Positions 34,177 through 42,990 of a stretch of DNA of 64,000 bases are shown here, one piece after another. Made by a program: the position numbers and the translations under genes. How positions within the stretch are numbered: the first letter of the stretch is position 1; every line of letters starts with the position of its first letter. Source of the DNA: Acetobacteraceae bacterium (GTDB lineage Bacteria; Pseudomonadota; Alphaproteobacteria; Acetobacterales; Acetobacteraceae); assembly GCA_003506895.1 (NCBI GenBank), contig DNXO01000020.1:224024-288023 (forward strand), written 5' to 3'. A model generated the notes under the pieces. The model was not told where the DNA came from and made no database searches. It was given only the letters and a program-made list of their open reading frames with translations.

Positions 34177-34728
34177 ATGCAAGAGCCGCTTCGTATTTCT
34201 TTCCGCAATCTGGATTCATCGCCGGTTATCGAGGATGAAATTCGCAAGCGGGTGGCGGACCTTGAGCGTTTCTTCGACCGAATCACGGCCTGTAGCGTGG
34301 TCGTGGAAGTCCACAACCGTCATCAGCGCCAGGGAAATCTCTATCACATCCGCATCGACCTCATCGTGCCCGGACGAGAAATCGTCGTGCGGCGCGAGCC
34401 TCCGGAACATCAGGCCAATGAGGACCTACACGTCGCGATCCACAATGCCTTCGATTCCGCCCGGCGCCAGCTTCAGGACTACGCTCGCGTGATGCGGGCC
34501 GACGTCAAAACCCATGAGGCACCCAGTACGGGACGCATCGTGCGCCTTATAGCGGAAAAGGACTACGGCTTCCTGGTCACCGACAGTGGCGATGAGGTCT
34601 ACGTGCACCGGAACGCCGTTCCTGGCGGTGGCTTTGACAAACTCCGCGTGGGCGACAGGGTCCGCTACGTCGTGCAAGAGGAGGAAGGCGAGCACGGGCC
34701 ACAGGCGAGCACAGTAATCCGGCTGTGA
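34177..34728 (+). CDS. ribosome hibernation (HPF/RaiA) domain fused to a cold-shock domain
   Basis: A 183-residue protein. Residues 1-105 carry the HPF/RaiA fold (SSPVIEDEIRKRVADLERFFDRI, then VVVEVHNRHQ and the lysine/arginine-rich end) that binds the small-subunit decoding centre in stationary phase. Residues 117-183 are a cold-shock domain with RNP1-like DYGFLV and RNP2-like VYVHR. The fusion could couple ribosome hibernation to RNA binding. AGGAGG five bases before the ATG at 34177 fixes the start; the longer frame from 34060 is not supported. It diverges from the FkbH-like gene. Confidence 0.9.
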   Translation: MQEPLRISFRNLDSSPVIEDEIRKRVADLERFFDRITACSVVVEVHNRHQRQGNLYHIRIDLIVPGREIVVRREPPEHQANEDLHVAIHNAFDSARRQLQDYARVMRADVKTHEAPSTGRIVRLIAEKDYGFLVTDSGDEVYVHRNAVPGGGFDKLRVGDRVRYVVQEEEGEHGPQASTVIRL

Positions 34729-34803
34729 CCGCGAGACCACGACCGGTAGCCCGCCACGAGGTCAGCGAACCGCCGACCTCTTTGCTGGCCGATCCGATGG
34801 CGC

Positions 34804-35661
34804 TTATGCATTCGCCTTGTGCATGAACTCGGCGATTTCATCCAGCACCGGAACGACCTTGGTGTCGCCTTCCGATTCCAGATTGAACACCACCCGCTTC
34901 ACGCCCAGGTCGGCGTAGCGCTTCATCAGTTCCACGTCGCGCCGGGGGAACCACACCGTGATCGCGATCTCATCGGGGTTGCGGCCCGCCGCGGTCGCCA
35001 TTTTGCGAAATTCCGGGATCAGGTCGCCGATCTCGTTGTAGCTGCCGCGCACCGCCTGCGGGATCCAGCCGTCGCCGTAACGGATCGCGCGACGGGCGGA
35101 GTATGGGAAAGCGCCGCCGACAATGATGGGGGGATGCGGCTTCTGCACCGGCTTGGGCCAGGTCATCATCGGGTCGAAATTGACGAACTCGCCGTGATAC
35201 TCCGGCTTGGACTTGGTCCAGATTTCCTTCATCGCCTCGATCCGCTCCCGCGCGACCTTGTGGCGGTCGGCGAACTTCACCCCGTGGTCTTCCAGTTCGT
35301 CCTGGTTCCAACCGTTGCCGATGCCGAACAGGAAGCGGCCGCCGGAAACCTGATCGATCGAGGCCACCAGCTTGGCGGTCTGAATCGGGTCACGCTGGGC
35401 CACCAGGCACACGCCGGTGCCGACCATCAGTGACTGGGTCGCCGCGGCGGCGGCGGTCAGGGTCACGAACGGGTCCATGGCGTCGTAGTACCGCTTCGGC
35501 AGGTCGCCGCCGCCAGGGAACGGAGATTTGCGGCTCAACGGGATGTGCGAATGCTCCGGCGCCCAGAGGGATTCGAATCCCCGCTGCTCCAGGGCCTGCC
35601 CCAAGGCACCTGGCGCCATTGAGTAGTCGGTGAAAAACATGGATACGCCGGATTTCAGCAT
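34804..35661 (-). CDS. LLM class F420-type oxidoreductase
   Basis: A 285-residue luciferase-like protein starting MLKSGVSMFFTDYSM. It shows ESLWAPEHSHIP, VSGGRFLFGIGNGWNQDELEDHG, KPVQKPHPPIIVGGAFP and a C-terminal VKRVVFNLESEGD. The GIGNGWN segment is typical of the F420-dependent branch often assigned TIGR03619-type models. Whether this organism makes F420 is not shown by the window. GGGAGG eight bases before the ATG at 35661 sets the start. The longer frame includes an 18-bp tandem duplication and should be non-coding. Confidence 0.88.
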   Translation of the reverse strand: MLKSGVSMFFTDYSMAPGALGQALEQRGFESLWAPEHSHIPLSRKSPFPGGGDLPKRYYDAMDPFVTLTAAAAATQSLMVGTGVCLVAQRDPIQTAKLVASIDQVSGGRFLFGIGNGWNQDELEDHGVKFADRHKVARERIEAMKEIWTKSKPEYHGEFVNFDPMMTWPKPVQKPHPPIIVGGAFPYSARRAIRYGDGWIPQAVRGSYNEIGDLIPEFRKMATAAGRNPDEIAITVWFPRRDVELMKRYADLGVKRVVFNLESEGDTKVVPVLDEIAEFMHKANA

Positions 35662-35708
35662 GTTGGTTGCCTCCCGTTGATTGATGGGTGCGATCATGTG
35701 CCAAACCA

Positions 35709-35742
35709 TGCCCGTGTTCCAGACCTTGCCCGTGTTCCAGAC
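35709..35742. repeat. 18-bp tandem duplication
   Basis: TGCCCGTGTTCCAGAC occurs at 35709-35724 and again at 35727-35742, a period of 18 bases. It lies in the interval between the divergent LLM and LacI-type genes. Replication slippage is the likely origin; an effect on promoter spacing or regulator binding is possible. Confidence 0.85.
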
Positions 35743-35834
35743 ATTAGGCGTGGCGCGACATTGACGATTTGTCATCCACGCTGGTCCGCCGGGTCGGCGC
35801 GCGCTAGATTACCGAAGCAACCGAGGAAACGATT

Positions 35835-36860
35835 GTGACTGACGCGGACCGCGGCCCTGCCCCCCGATCCGGGACAGTGAAGATCACCGATGTCGCCACC
35901 GCCGCCGGTGTCGCGCCGATGACCGTTTCACGCGTCATCAATACCCCCGACCGCGTCACGGCCGAGACCACCGCCAGGGTGCGGGAGGCGATCGACCGAC
36001 TGGGTTACGTGCCGAACCTGATCGCCGGTGGCCTGTCGTCGCGCAGGTCGCGCATGGTCGCGGCGGTGGTGCCGACCATCGCGCATCCGATGTTCGCCGG
36101 GCTGGTGCAGGCGTTTTCAGCGGCGATGCGGCAGGCTGGCTATCAGGTCATGCTGTCGATCAGCGGCTATGACGAAACCGACGAGGAATCGCTGTTCAGG
36201 GCCATTCTGGGCCGCCGGCCGGATGCGCTGCTGATCACCGGTTCCGGCTACTCACCCGCCGCGCTTCAACTTGTGATCGAGGCTCGAATTCCCGTCGTCG
36301 AGATATGGGATGCCTCCAGCCGGCCGATCGATATGGCGATCGGTTTCGATCACATGCAGGTCGGCGCCGATGTCGCCCGGTTTTTCCACGACAAGGGCCA
36401 TGACCGGTTCGCGGTGCTGTCCGCGCGGGATTCCAGGGCGCTGTCACGCGCCCGGGGGTTCAGCGATATGGTGCAGCAGCTTGGTGGAACCCTGGTGCTG
36501 GAGCAGGCGGTCCCCGCACCCAGCACCATCGCCGCCGGGCGGGCCGGTTCGCTGGACTTGCTGGCGCTGCTGGATCGGCGTTGCGCGGTTTTTTGCAGCT
36601 CTGACCTGCTGGCGTTTGGCGTCCTGACGGAGGCGCGGTTGCAGGGCATTCCGGTACCGGATCAACTCGCCGTGTGCGGTTTCGGCAATATGGAAATCAG
36701 CGAGATGAGCGAGCCGCCGTTCACCACGGTCAGTCTTGAAGGGGCGGGGACAGGACGGTCCGCGGCGGCGTTTTTGTTGCGGCGCCTTTCTGGCGATGGG
36801 GCGCAAGACCCGGAGCGTGTGCAAGTTCCATACAAAATCGTCGAACGCGCGACGACATAG
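35835..36860 (+). CDS. LacI family transcriptional regulator
   Basis: A 341-residue regulator. Residues 15-65 form the LacI helix-turn-helix and hinge (VKITDVATAAGVAPMTVSRVIN, ending with the hinge ARVREAIDRLGYVPN). The rest is a periplasmic-binding-like effector domain with VVPTIAHPMFAGLVQ and CGFGNMEISEMSEP. The start is GTG at 35835 behind GAGGAAAC. Such GntR/gluconate-like members respond to sugars or organic acids. It diverges from the LLM gene and precedes an oligopeptide-type binding protein, either of which it may control. Confidence 0.92.
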   Translation: MTDADRGPAPRSGTVKITDVATAAGVAPMTVSRVINTPDRVTAETTARVREAIDRLGYVPNLIAGGLSSRRSRMVAAVVPTIAHPMFAGLVQAFSAAMRQAGYQVMLSISGYDETDEESLFRAILGRRPDALLITGSGYSPAALQLVIEARIPVVEIWDASSRPIDMAIGFDHMQVGADVARFFHDKGHDRFAVLSARDSRALSRARGFSDMVQQLGGTLVLEQAVPAPSTIAAGRAGSLDLLALLDRRCAVFCSSDLLAFGVLTEARLQGIPVPDQLAVCGFGNMEISEMSEPPFTTVSLEGAGTGRSAAAFLLRRLSGDGAQDPERVQVPYKIVERATT

Positions 36861-36979
36861 TCGCGCCGACGGAATAGGACCGTAACACGGGGTCTTGGTC
36901 CAAACGTGGCGAGTGGCTCGATTTTTGCTCAGTGCGGTTACGCTAATCCTTGCGCGTGATGACCGGAGTGAAGATCAGC

Positions 36980-38569
36980 ATGAAAAGACGCCAGTTTGTT
37001 GCACGTGCCGCCTCTGCTGCCTTTCTGGGCAGCATCGCCCGCCCGTCGATTGTGCGGGCAGCCTCGGCGACGACGCTGAAATTCGTGCCTTACGCCGACC
37101 TCGCCTTGCTCGACCCGCTGGTCAGCGCGTTCGTTACCCGCAACCATGTGATGATGGTGTTCGACACCTTGTTCGCGCTGGATGCGGCTGGGGTCGCGCA
37201 ACACCAGATGCTGGCCGGACATACCGTCGATGCCGACCAGAAGGTGTGGACGCTGACGCTGCGCGACGGGTTGATGTTCCACGACGGCACACCCGTGCTG
37301 GCCCGCGATGTCGTCGCCAGCCTCCGCCGCTGGGCTTACAAGGATGCGTTTGGTCAGGCCCTGCTGGCCGCGACGGACGACTTGTCCGCGCCGAATGACA
37401 CGCAGATCGTGTTCCGCCTCAATCGCCCGTTCCCGCTGCTGCCGCAAGCCTTGGCGAAACCTACCAATCTGATGGCGGCGATCATGCCCGAACGGTTGGC
37501 GAAGACCCCCGCGACGACGTTACTGAATGAAATGGTCGGCAGTGGCCCGTTCCGCTATTTGGCCGATGAGCGTGTCTCCGGCGCGCACAATGCCTATGCG
37601 AAGTTCGACAAATACCTCCCGCGTGAGGGCGTCGCCAGCTTCTGCGCCGGGCCGCGCATCGCGAACTTTGAACGGGTGGAGTGGCTGACCACGCCCGATC
37701 CGTCCACCCAGGCCGCCGCGCTGAAGTCTGGCGAAGTCGATTGGGTGGAACAGCCGGTGATGGATTTGGTCCCGTCCCTGAGGGCCGATCGCAATCTGCG
37801 GGTCGAGGTGATGGAAACCACCGGCCTGATCGGCGTGCTGCGGTTCAACCACCTGTATCCGCCGTTCGATAACCCGGCGATCCGCCGAGCGGCGTTGCGG
37901 GCGGTCAGCCAACGGGAGTTCATGACCGCCGTCGCCGGGGAGGCCGATGCCAGCGTGATCAACGACAAGGTCGGCTTTTTCGCTCCAAGCTCCGCGTATG
38001 CCTCCACGGCCGGGCTGGAAAACTTCAGCCCTAACCCAGATCTGGCGGCGCTGAAGAAGGAGATCATGGCGGCTGGCTACAATGGCGAGAAGGTCGTGTT
38101 CCTCGGCGCGGCCGATGTGCCGCGGATTACCGCGATCTGTCAGGTCGGCGCCGATCTGCTGACCAAGATCGGATTGAACGTCGATTATGTCTCCACCGAT
38201 TGGGGCACCGTGGTTCAGCGCAGCACGCGCAAGCAGCCGGTCTCCGAGGGCGGGTGGAGCATCTTCGGCTCGATGTGGGGCGGCCTGGACTGGGACAACC
38301 CCGCGGGCAATCTGGCACTGCGCGGCAACGGCATGAATGCGTGGTTCGGCTGGCCGACAGCGCCGAAGTTGGAGGCGATCCGAGATCAGTGGTTGCACGC
38401 TGTCGATATGCCCACACAGAAAGCGCTCGCCGCCGACATGCAACGTCAGGCGTTCGAGGATGCGCCCTGTATGCCGCTGGGTCTGTACTACCAGCCGGTC
38501 GCATACCGCGCGGATCTGTCGGGGATGATGAAGGGATTGATCCTGTTCACCGGGGTTAAACGCACCTGA
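36980..38569 (+). CDS. ABC transporter substrate-binding protein, oligopeptide type (SBP family 5)
   Basis: A 529-residue secreted solute-binding protein. The N-terminus MKRRQFVARAASAAFLG with an RR pair and alanine-rich cleavage region suggests Tat-type export. VWTLTLRDGLMFHDGTPVLARDVV near residue 95 is the family 5 signature. DppA/OppA-like proteins bind peptides, nickel or opines. No permease or ATPase gene adjoins it, so the partners must be elsewhere. The ATG at 36980 fits the signal peptide; an ATG at 36959 would add seven residues. A LacI-type regulator lies upstream. Confidence 0.9.
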   Translation: MKRRQFVARAASAAFLGSIARPSIVRAASATTLKFVPYADLALLDPLVSAFVTRNHVMMVFDTLFALDAAGVAQHQMLAGHTVDADQKVWTLTLRDGLMFHDGTPVLARDVVASLRRWAYKDAFGQALLAATDDLSAPNDTQIVFRLNRPFPLLPQALAKPTNLMAAIMPERLAKTPATTLLNEMVGSGPFRYLADERVSGAHNAYAKFDKYLPREGVASFCAGPRIANFERVEWLTTPDPSTQAAALKSGEVDWVEQPVMDLVPSLRADRNLRVEVMETTGLIGVLRFNHLYPPFDNPAIRRAALRAVSQREFMTAVAGEADASVINDKVGFFAPSSAYASTAGLENFSPNPDLAALKKEIMAAGYNGEKVVFLGAADVPRITAICQVGADLLTKIGLNVDYVSTDWGTVVQRSTRKQPVSEGGWSIFGSMWGGLDWDNPAGNLALRGNGMNAWFGWPTAPKLEAIRDQWLHAVDMPTQKALAADMQRQAFEDAPCMPLGLYYQPVAYRADLSGMMKGLILFTGVKRT

Positions 38570-38588
38570 CTTGAGACCCTGACTTGAG
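38565..38588. repeat. 13-bp tandem repeat over the binding-protein stop codon
   Basis: CCTGACTTGAG occurs at 38565-38575 and 38578-38588. The first copy contains the TGA stop of the binding-protein gene. It is probably a slippage duplication with no coding effect. Confidence 0.7.
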
Positions 38589-38641
38589 GCGGGCGTCCGC
38601 TTCGCACACATTGGGCTGACCAAAGTGAGCGGAGCGCCGGA

Positions 38642-39847
38642 ATGATCAGTGTCGATGAAGCCCGTGGGCGCATATTGGAAACCCTGCGCCCAACGCCGGC
38701 CGAGGTCGTCGCACTGAGCGATGCCTGGAACCGCGTCACCGCCCAGGACGTCATCGCTCGGCTGACCCAACCCCCGTCCGACGTGTCGGCGATGGACGGC
38801 TACGCGCTTCGCGCGGCGGACGGCGGGCTTGGCGCTCGGTTGAAGGTGATCGGTGCCGCGCCGGCCGGGCACCCGTTCGGGCATGGTGTCGGCGCGGGTG
38901 AGGCGGTGCGGCTGTTCACCGGCAGTGTCGTGCCAGACGGCGCCGACGCGATCCTGTTGCAGGAAGACGCGACCCGCGACGGCGACGTTGTCGAGGTGAA
39001 TGAGGCGGTCGTCCTGGGCCGCCATATTCGGCGCGCGGGGCAGGACTTCTCGTCGGGCGACGTGGTGGTTCCGCAAGGACGGCGCATCACGGCGCGCGAT
39101 GTCGGCGTGGCCGCGGCCGCCAACCATCCCTGGTTGTCAGTGCATCGCCGCCCTCGTGTCGCTATCCTGGCGACCGGCGACGAAATCGCCATGCCGGGTG
39201 AGCCGATCCCGCCGGGCGGCATCGTCAGTTCCAACTCCCACGCGCTGGCTGCCCTGGTGCGTGCGGCTGGCGGCGAGCCGATGGTGCTGCCGGTTGCACG
39301 TGATGAGCACGCCGCCATCGGCGCGGTGGCGGATGCTGTCGCCGGGATGGACATGCTGGTGACGACGGGCGGTGCGTCAGTAGGCGATCACGATCTGGTC
39401 ATCGAGGCGCTGAAGGCACGCGGTATGACATTGGACTTTTGGCGGATCGCGATGCGGCCGGGCAAGCCCCTGCTGTTTGGGCGCCTTGGGGCTACACCGG
39501 TGCTGGGTTTACCGGGTAATCCTGTTTCCGCGATGGTCGGTGCGATCTTGTTTCTGTTGCCGGCGCTGTCCCGCCTGTCCGGGTTGCCGGCCGCGCCCCC
39601 ACCGGTTTCCACCGCACTGCTCGGGGCCGCGGTGAAGGCAAACGACCAGCGTGCGGATTACCTGCGCGCGACAATCAGCGTGGATCCGGCAGGCCGGATC
39701 GTCGTATTTCCGTTTCCCGTGCAGGACTCCGCGATGCTGCGGCGGTTGGCGACCGCGGATGCGCTGATTCTGCGCGCACCCCATGCCGCGGCCCTGCCCG
39801 AGGGAGCGGAAGTGGGCATTATCAGACTCGATTCGCTTGGTTTGTGA
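38642..39847 (+). CDS. moeA: molybdopterin molybdotransferase
   Basis: A 401-residue enzyme inserting molybdate into adenylated molybdopterin. It has the N-terminal SAMDGYAL segment, FTGSVVPDGADAILLQED, the MPT-binding TTGGASVGDHDLV near residue 240, and the RPGKPLLFGR plus LGLPGNPVSAMV region. Length is normal. This implies molybdoenzymes in the organism. It is followed by lexA, a neighbour pair also seen in other alphaproteobacteria. Spacing of 72 bases from the upstream stop suggests its own promoter. Confidence 0.96.
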   Translation: MISVDEARGRILETLRPTPAEVVALSDAWNRVTAQDVIARLTQPPSDVSAMDGYALRAADGGLGARLKVIGAAPAGHPFGHGVGAGEAVRLFTGSVVPDGADAILLQEDATRDGDVVEVNEAVVLGRHIRRAGQDFSSGDVVVPQGRRITARDVGVAAAANHPWLSVHRRPRVAILATGDEIAMPGEPIPPGGIVSSNSHALAALVRAAGGEPMVLPVARDEHAAIGAVADAVAGMDMLVTTGGASVGDHDLVIEALKARGMTLDFWRIAMRPGKPLLFGRLGATPVLGLPGNPVSAMVGAILFLLPALSRLSGLPAAPPPVSTALLGAAVKANDQRADYLRATISVDPAGRIVVFPFPVQDSAMLRRLATADALILRAPHAAALPEGAEVGIIRLDSLGL

Positions 39848-39909
39848 CGGCTGCAATTCCAGAAAAGCGGTCTGCACGCTACAGTATTCAAGATTGTCCA
39901 CAGTTCCGC

Positions 39910-39939
39910 TTGACGAAGGTCGCGGAACCAACATAGAAC
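39910..39939 (+). promoter_or_regulatory. lexA promoter with SOS box (GAAC-N7-GAAC)
   Basis: GAACCAACATAGAAC at 39925-39939 exactly fits the alphaproteobacterial LexA operator GAAC-N7-GAAC (GTTC-N7-GTTC on the other strand). A promoter with TTGACG at 39910 and ATAGAA at 39933, 17 bases apart, overlaps it at the -10 region. This predicts direct autorepression of lexA. Confidence 0.85.
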
Positions 39940-39990
39940 ATCCGTGACGGTTGCCGCTTTGTTCCGGCAGTCATGGAAGGGTGTCCTGCT

Positions 39991-40716
39991 ATGTTGACTC
40001 GGAAACAATACGAACTTCTGGTGTATATTGATAAGCATCTGAAGCAGACGGGGTTTTCACCGAGCTTCGAGGAGATGAAGGACGCGCTGAACTTAAAGTC
40101 GAAATCTGGTATTCACCGGTTGATTTCGGCATTGGAAGAACGTGGTTACCTTGGCCGCCGTCATCATCGCGCCCGGGCATTGGAAGTCCTGCGGCTACCG
40201 GACAATATGCTGACACCTCCGCAGGCTGTCGCCGAACCAGAAGAAGTCGAGGCACCGCAGGTCTTTTCGCCCAATGTCATTCGTGGGGATTTCACGCAGC
40301 GGCTGGCGGGCGTGCGGGCCGGGAGCGACGCCGGGGCGATCCAGTTGCCGCTGTATGGACGCATCGCGGCCGGTTTGCCGATCGAGGCCCTGCGCGATAC
40401 CAGCAGTTTCATTGAAGTTCCGATGGCGATGCTGGGGGCGGGCGAGCATTACGGCTTGCAGGTCGCGGGTGACTCCATGATCGAGGCCGGTATTCTGGAA
40501 GACGATACCGTGATCATCCAAAAGGGCGACACGGCGGAGAATGGCCAGATCGTTGTTGCGCTGGTGGACGATACCGAGGTCACGCTGAAGCGCCTGCGCC
40601 GGCGTGGCAACTCGATCGCGCTGGAGCCTTGCAACGTACGGCACGAGACACGCATTTTTCCGGCGGATCGGGTGAAGGTGCAGGGCCGGATCGTTGCGTT
40701 GTTGCGGAAGTATTAA
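39991..40716 (+). CDS. lexA: SOS repressor LexA
   Basis: A 241-residue repressor. The N-terminal winged helix begins MLTRKQYELLVYIDKHL and continues with SFEEMKDALNLKSKSGIHRL. The C-terminal peptidase domain has the self-cleavage site A127-G128 in GRIAAGLP, the catalytic serine S162 in GDSMIEAGI and lysine K200 in TEVTLKRL. RecA-stimulated cleavage is thus expected. The ATG at 39991 matches family starts; an ATG at 39973 is also in frame. An SOS box lies about 50 bases upstream. Confidence 0.97.
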   Translation: MLTRKQYELLVYIDKHLKQTGFSPSFEEMKDALNLKSKSGIHRLISALEERGYLGRRHHRARALEVLRLPDNMLTPPQAVAEPEEVEAPQVFSPNVIRGDFTQRLAGVRAGSDAGAIQLPLYGRIAAGLPIEALRDTSSFIEVPMAMLGAGEHYGLQVAGDSMIEAGILEDDTVIIQKGDTAENGQIVVALVDDTEVTLKRLRRRGNSIALEPCNVRHETRIFPADRVKVQGRIVALLRKY

Positions 40717-40730
40717 AGACCGCCTCGTTA

Positions 40731-40759
40731 GTGATGGCCGACCTGGACCCGGCCATCAC
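40731..40759. terminator. 10-bp perfect hairpin between convergent genes
   Basis: GTGATGGCCG (40731-40740) pairs with 40750-40759 across a nine-base loop. It lies between the ends of lexA and the convergent CoA-ligase gene and could end both transcripts. No U tract follows on either strand. Confidence 0.5.
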
Positions 40760-40779
40760 CTGCCGCCCGTCCGAGCAGA

Positions 40780-42912
40780 TCAGACAGTCACGATCAGCGC
40801 ATCCACCGCGGTAATCCGATCCCCCGCGCAAATCAGTGGGTTCACATCAAGCTCCGCCACGGCCGCGCGATGGTCCGCGGCGAAGCGGGACACGTCGCTG
40901 ATGACCTGTGCGAGGCGTCCGATATCAACCGCCGGCATCCCACGGAACCCTTCCAGCAGCTTTACACCTTTCAACTGTCGCAACAGGCCCTCGGCCTGGA
41001 GCGGCGTCACCGGCGCCGGGGACAGGGCAGTGTCCTTCAGAACCTCCACCAAGACACCGCCCAGGCCGACGACGATCAGTGGGCCGAACAACGGATCGTT
41101 GCGCGCACCGACCACCATTTCGATCCCCTGAGGAACCATTGGCTGTACCAGCACACCGTTGATCCGCGGCGCCGGCTCTACCTTGTCCGCATTTGCCATG
41201 ACCGCGAGATAGCCCGCGCGCACTTCATCCGCGTTGCGCAGGTTTAGCCGGATGACCCCGGCCTCGGTCTTGTGCGGCAGGTCGGGGGATTCGACTTTCA
41301 ACACCACGGGATAGCCAAGCGCGGCGGCGGCGTTGACGGCATCGTCCTCCGACCGCGCGAGACGTTCGCCGACCACCGGTATGTTGTAGTGCGCCAGCAC
41401 ATCCTTTGCCTGCCGCTCGGTCAATGTCCGGGTGCCGGCCGCCGCGATCAGCGCTTTCGTTGTCGCGATCACGTCCGGTGACGAGGCGGCCACGGTTTGC
41501 GTGCCCGCGGCCCGCTTGTCCGCCCGCCACTGCCAGGCCGCCAGGGCGGAGAAGCAGGCGGGCATCGACCGGAACAAAGCCACGCGGTCGCATTCGTTCG
41601 CTTCGATAACGCCCGGGCCGTCCTGCCATTCTGTCTGCCAGACGACGCAGGCCATCTTGCCGTGTCGCTTCGCCAGCGCATCGTAAACCTGGGGCCGTTT
41701 CGCGGACGGCGCGTAACCATAGGTCAGCGGAGAAACCAGCACACCGTATTGTGGATCACCAAGTAACGCGCCCGCGCAAATCTGTAGCGACTCCGGATCG
41801 CCGAGCACCTGAGCAGTCACGTCGCACGGATTCCGAGAGGAGCCGAATTCCGGGATACGAGTCTCCAGGATCGCCTTCACATCCGGCATCGGCTGGGGCA
41901 TCGGCACGCCGAACTGCTCCGCCCGGTCGGTCGCCATGATCGCGGCCCCGCCCGACGCCGCCACAACTGCCGCGCCACGGGCTTTCGGTGGCGGCGCCTT
42001 GGCGAAGAACGAGGCGGTTTCCATCAGCGCCTCGAAATCATCGACCACGATCGCGCCGGCATGCTGGAACATCGCGCGGTACGATGCGTGCGAACCGGCC
42101 AGCGACCCGGTGTGCGACATGGCCGCCGCCGCACCTTGCTCGCCGGTTGCCATCTTGAAGATGATGAGCGGCTTGTCCGCCGCCCATGCGTTCTCCGCCG
42201 CCAACAGCAGACGTTCCGGCGTCGCCATGCCCTCAAACACGCAAGCGATCGAGCCGCAGGACGGATCGGCCGCAAGATAGTTCACATAATCCGCCATATC
42301 GACATCGCAAGAATTGCCCGACGTCAGGACATGACTGACCGAGTGGCCGCGCACCACGCCCTGTGCCAGCGCCATGCCCAGCGCGCCGGACTGGCTGATG
42401 ATCCCGACGGCGTTTTTTGTGGGCTGCGGGATGGGCGTGATGTCCATGAAGGTGACCCGGCTATCCAGCAGCGCGTTCACCACGCCGATGCAGTTTGGCC
42501 CGACGATGCGCAGCCCCGTCTCACGCGCGATGGCGGCCAAACGCTCTTGCTGGGCGATGCGGTCCTCCTTGGCGGTTTCGCTGTAGCCGGAGGCGAAGAT
42601 GATCGCCCCGCCGACACCGGCCTTGGCGCAATCGAGCACGATCTCCTCGACAGCCTCGCGCGGGGCCGTGATCACCGCGCAGTCGGGCACCTCCGGAAGG
42701 TCGGCGACGGTGGGGTAGCAGACCTGATCATTGATCGTCTGATAACGGGCGTTCACCGGGTAGGCGCGGCCGGTATAGTGCGCCATGTTGGCCAGCACCT
42801 GCTTGCCGAACGATCCCGCCCGGGTGGACGCGCCAACCACCGCGATGCTTTGCGGATGCAGCAACCGTGTGAGTTGTTCCCGGCTATAAACGCCCGTTCG
42901 CTTATTTTGCAT
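40780..42912 (-). CDS. NDP-forming acyl-CoA synthetase (acetate-CoA ligase family)
   Basis: A 710-residue fused CoA ligase. Order: CoA-binding domain (SIAVVGASTRAGSFGKQVL, GPNCIGVVN), ligase-CoA domain with the phosphohistidine-region AMSHTGSLAGSHA near residue 270, then an ATP-grasp domain (LGYPVVLKVESPDLPHKTEAG, VGLGGVLVEVLKD, LDVNPLICAG). It activates a carboxylic acid to its CoA ester with ATP to ADP conversion. It is a second, clearly distinct copy besides the one at 22652. The ATG at 42912 has no outstanding ribosome binding site. It diverges from an SDR gene. Confidence 0.92.
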   Translation of the reverse strand: MQNKRTGVYSREQLTRLLHPQSIAVVGASTRAGSFGKQVLANMAHYTGRAYPVNARYQTINDQVCYPTVADLPEVPDCAVITAPREAVEEIVLDCAKAGVGGAIIFASGYSETAKEDRIAQQERLAAIARETGLRIVGPNCIGVVNALLDSRVTFMDITPIPQPTKNAVGIISQSGALGMALAQGVVRGHSVSHVLTSGNSCDVDMADYVNYLAADPSCGSIACVFEGMATPERLLLAAENAWAADKPLIIFKMATGEQGAAAAMSHTGSLAGSHASYRAMFQHAGAIVVDDFEALMETASFFAKAPPPKARGAAVVAASGGAAIMATDRAEQFGVPMPQPMPDVKAILETRIPEFGSSRNPCDVTAQVLGDPESLQICAGALLGDPQYGVLVSPLTYGYAPSAKRPQVYDALAKRHGKMACVVWQTEWQDGPGVIEANECDRVALFRSMPACFSALAAWQWRADKRAAGTQTVAASSPDVIATTKALIAAAGTRTLTERQAKDVLAHYNIPVVGERLARSEDDAVNAAAALGYPVVLKVESPDLPHKTEAGVIRLNLRNADEVRAGYLAVMANADKVEPAPRINGVLVQPMVPQGIEMVVGARNDPLFGPLIVVGLGGVLVEVLKDTALSPAPVTPLQAEGLLRQLKGVKLLEGFRGMPAVDIGRLAQVISDVSRFAADHRAAVAELDVNPLICAGDRITAVDALIVTV

Positions 42913-42990
42913 TATGTCTGCCTGATTGACGTTCCCTGGACGGGCAGCATACTCACCGGTAGCCGATGGGCAAGTTTAGGGGAAACCAAG

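Noticed and set aside
35568..35590. GGATTCGAATCCCC-type sequence resembling a tRNA T-arm
   Set aside because: It lies inside the LLM gene (coding for RGFESLW on the minus strand) and no tRNA cloverleaf can be built around it.
42061..42990. Long plus-strand frame before the SDR gene
   Set aside because: It is a shadow of the CoA-ligase gene on the other strand; the SDR fold begins at 42991 with a good ribosome binding site.
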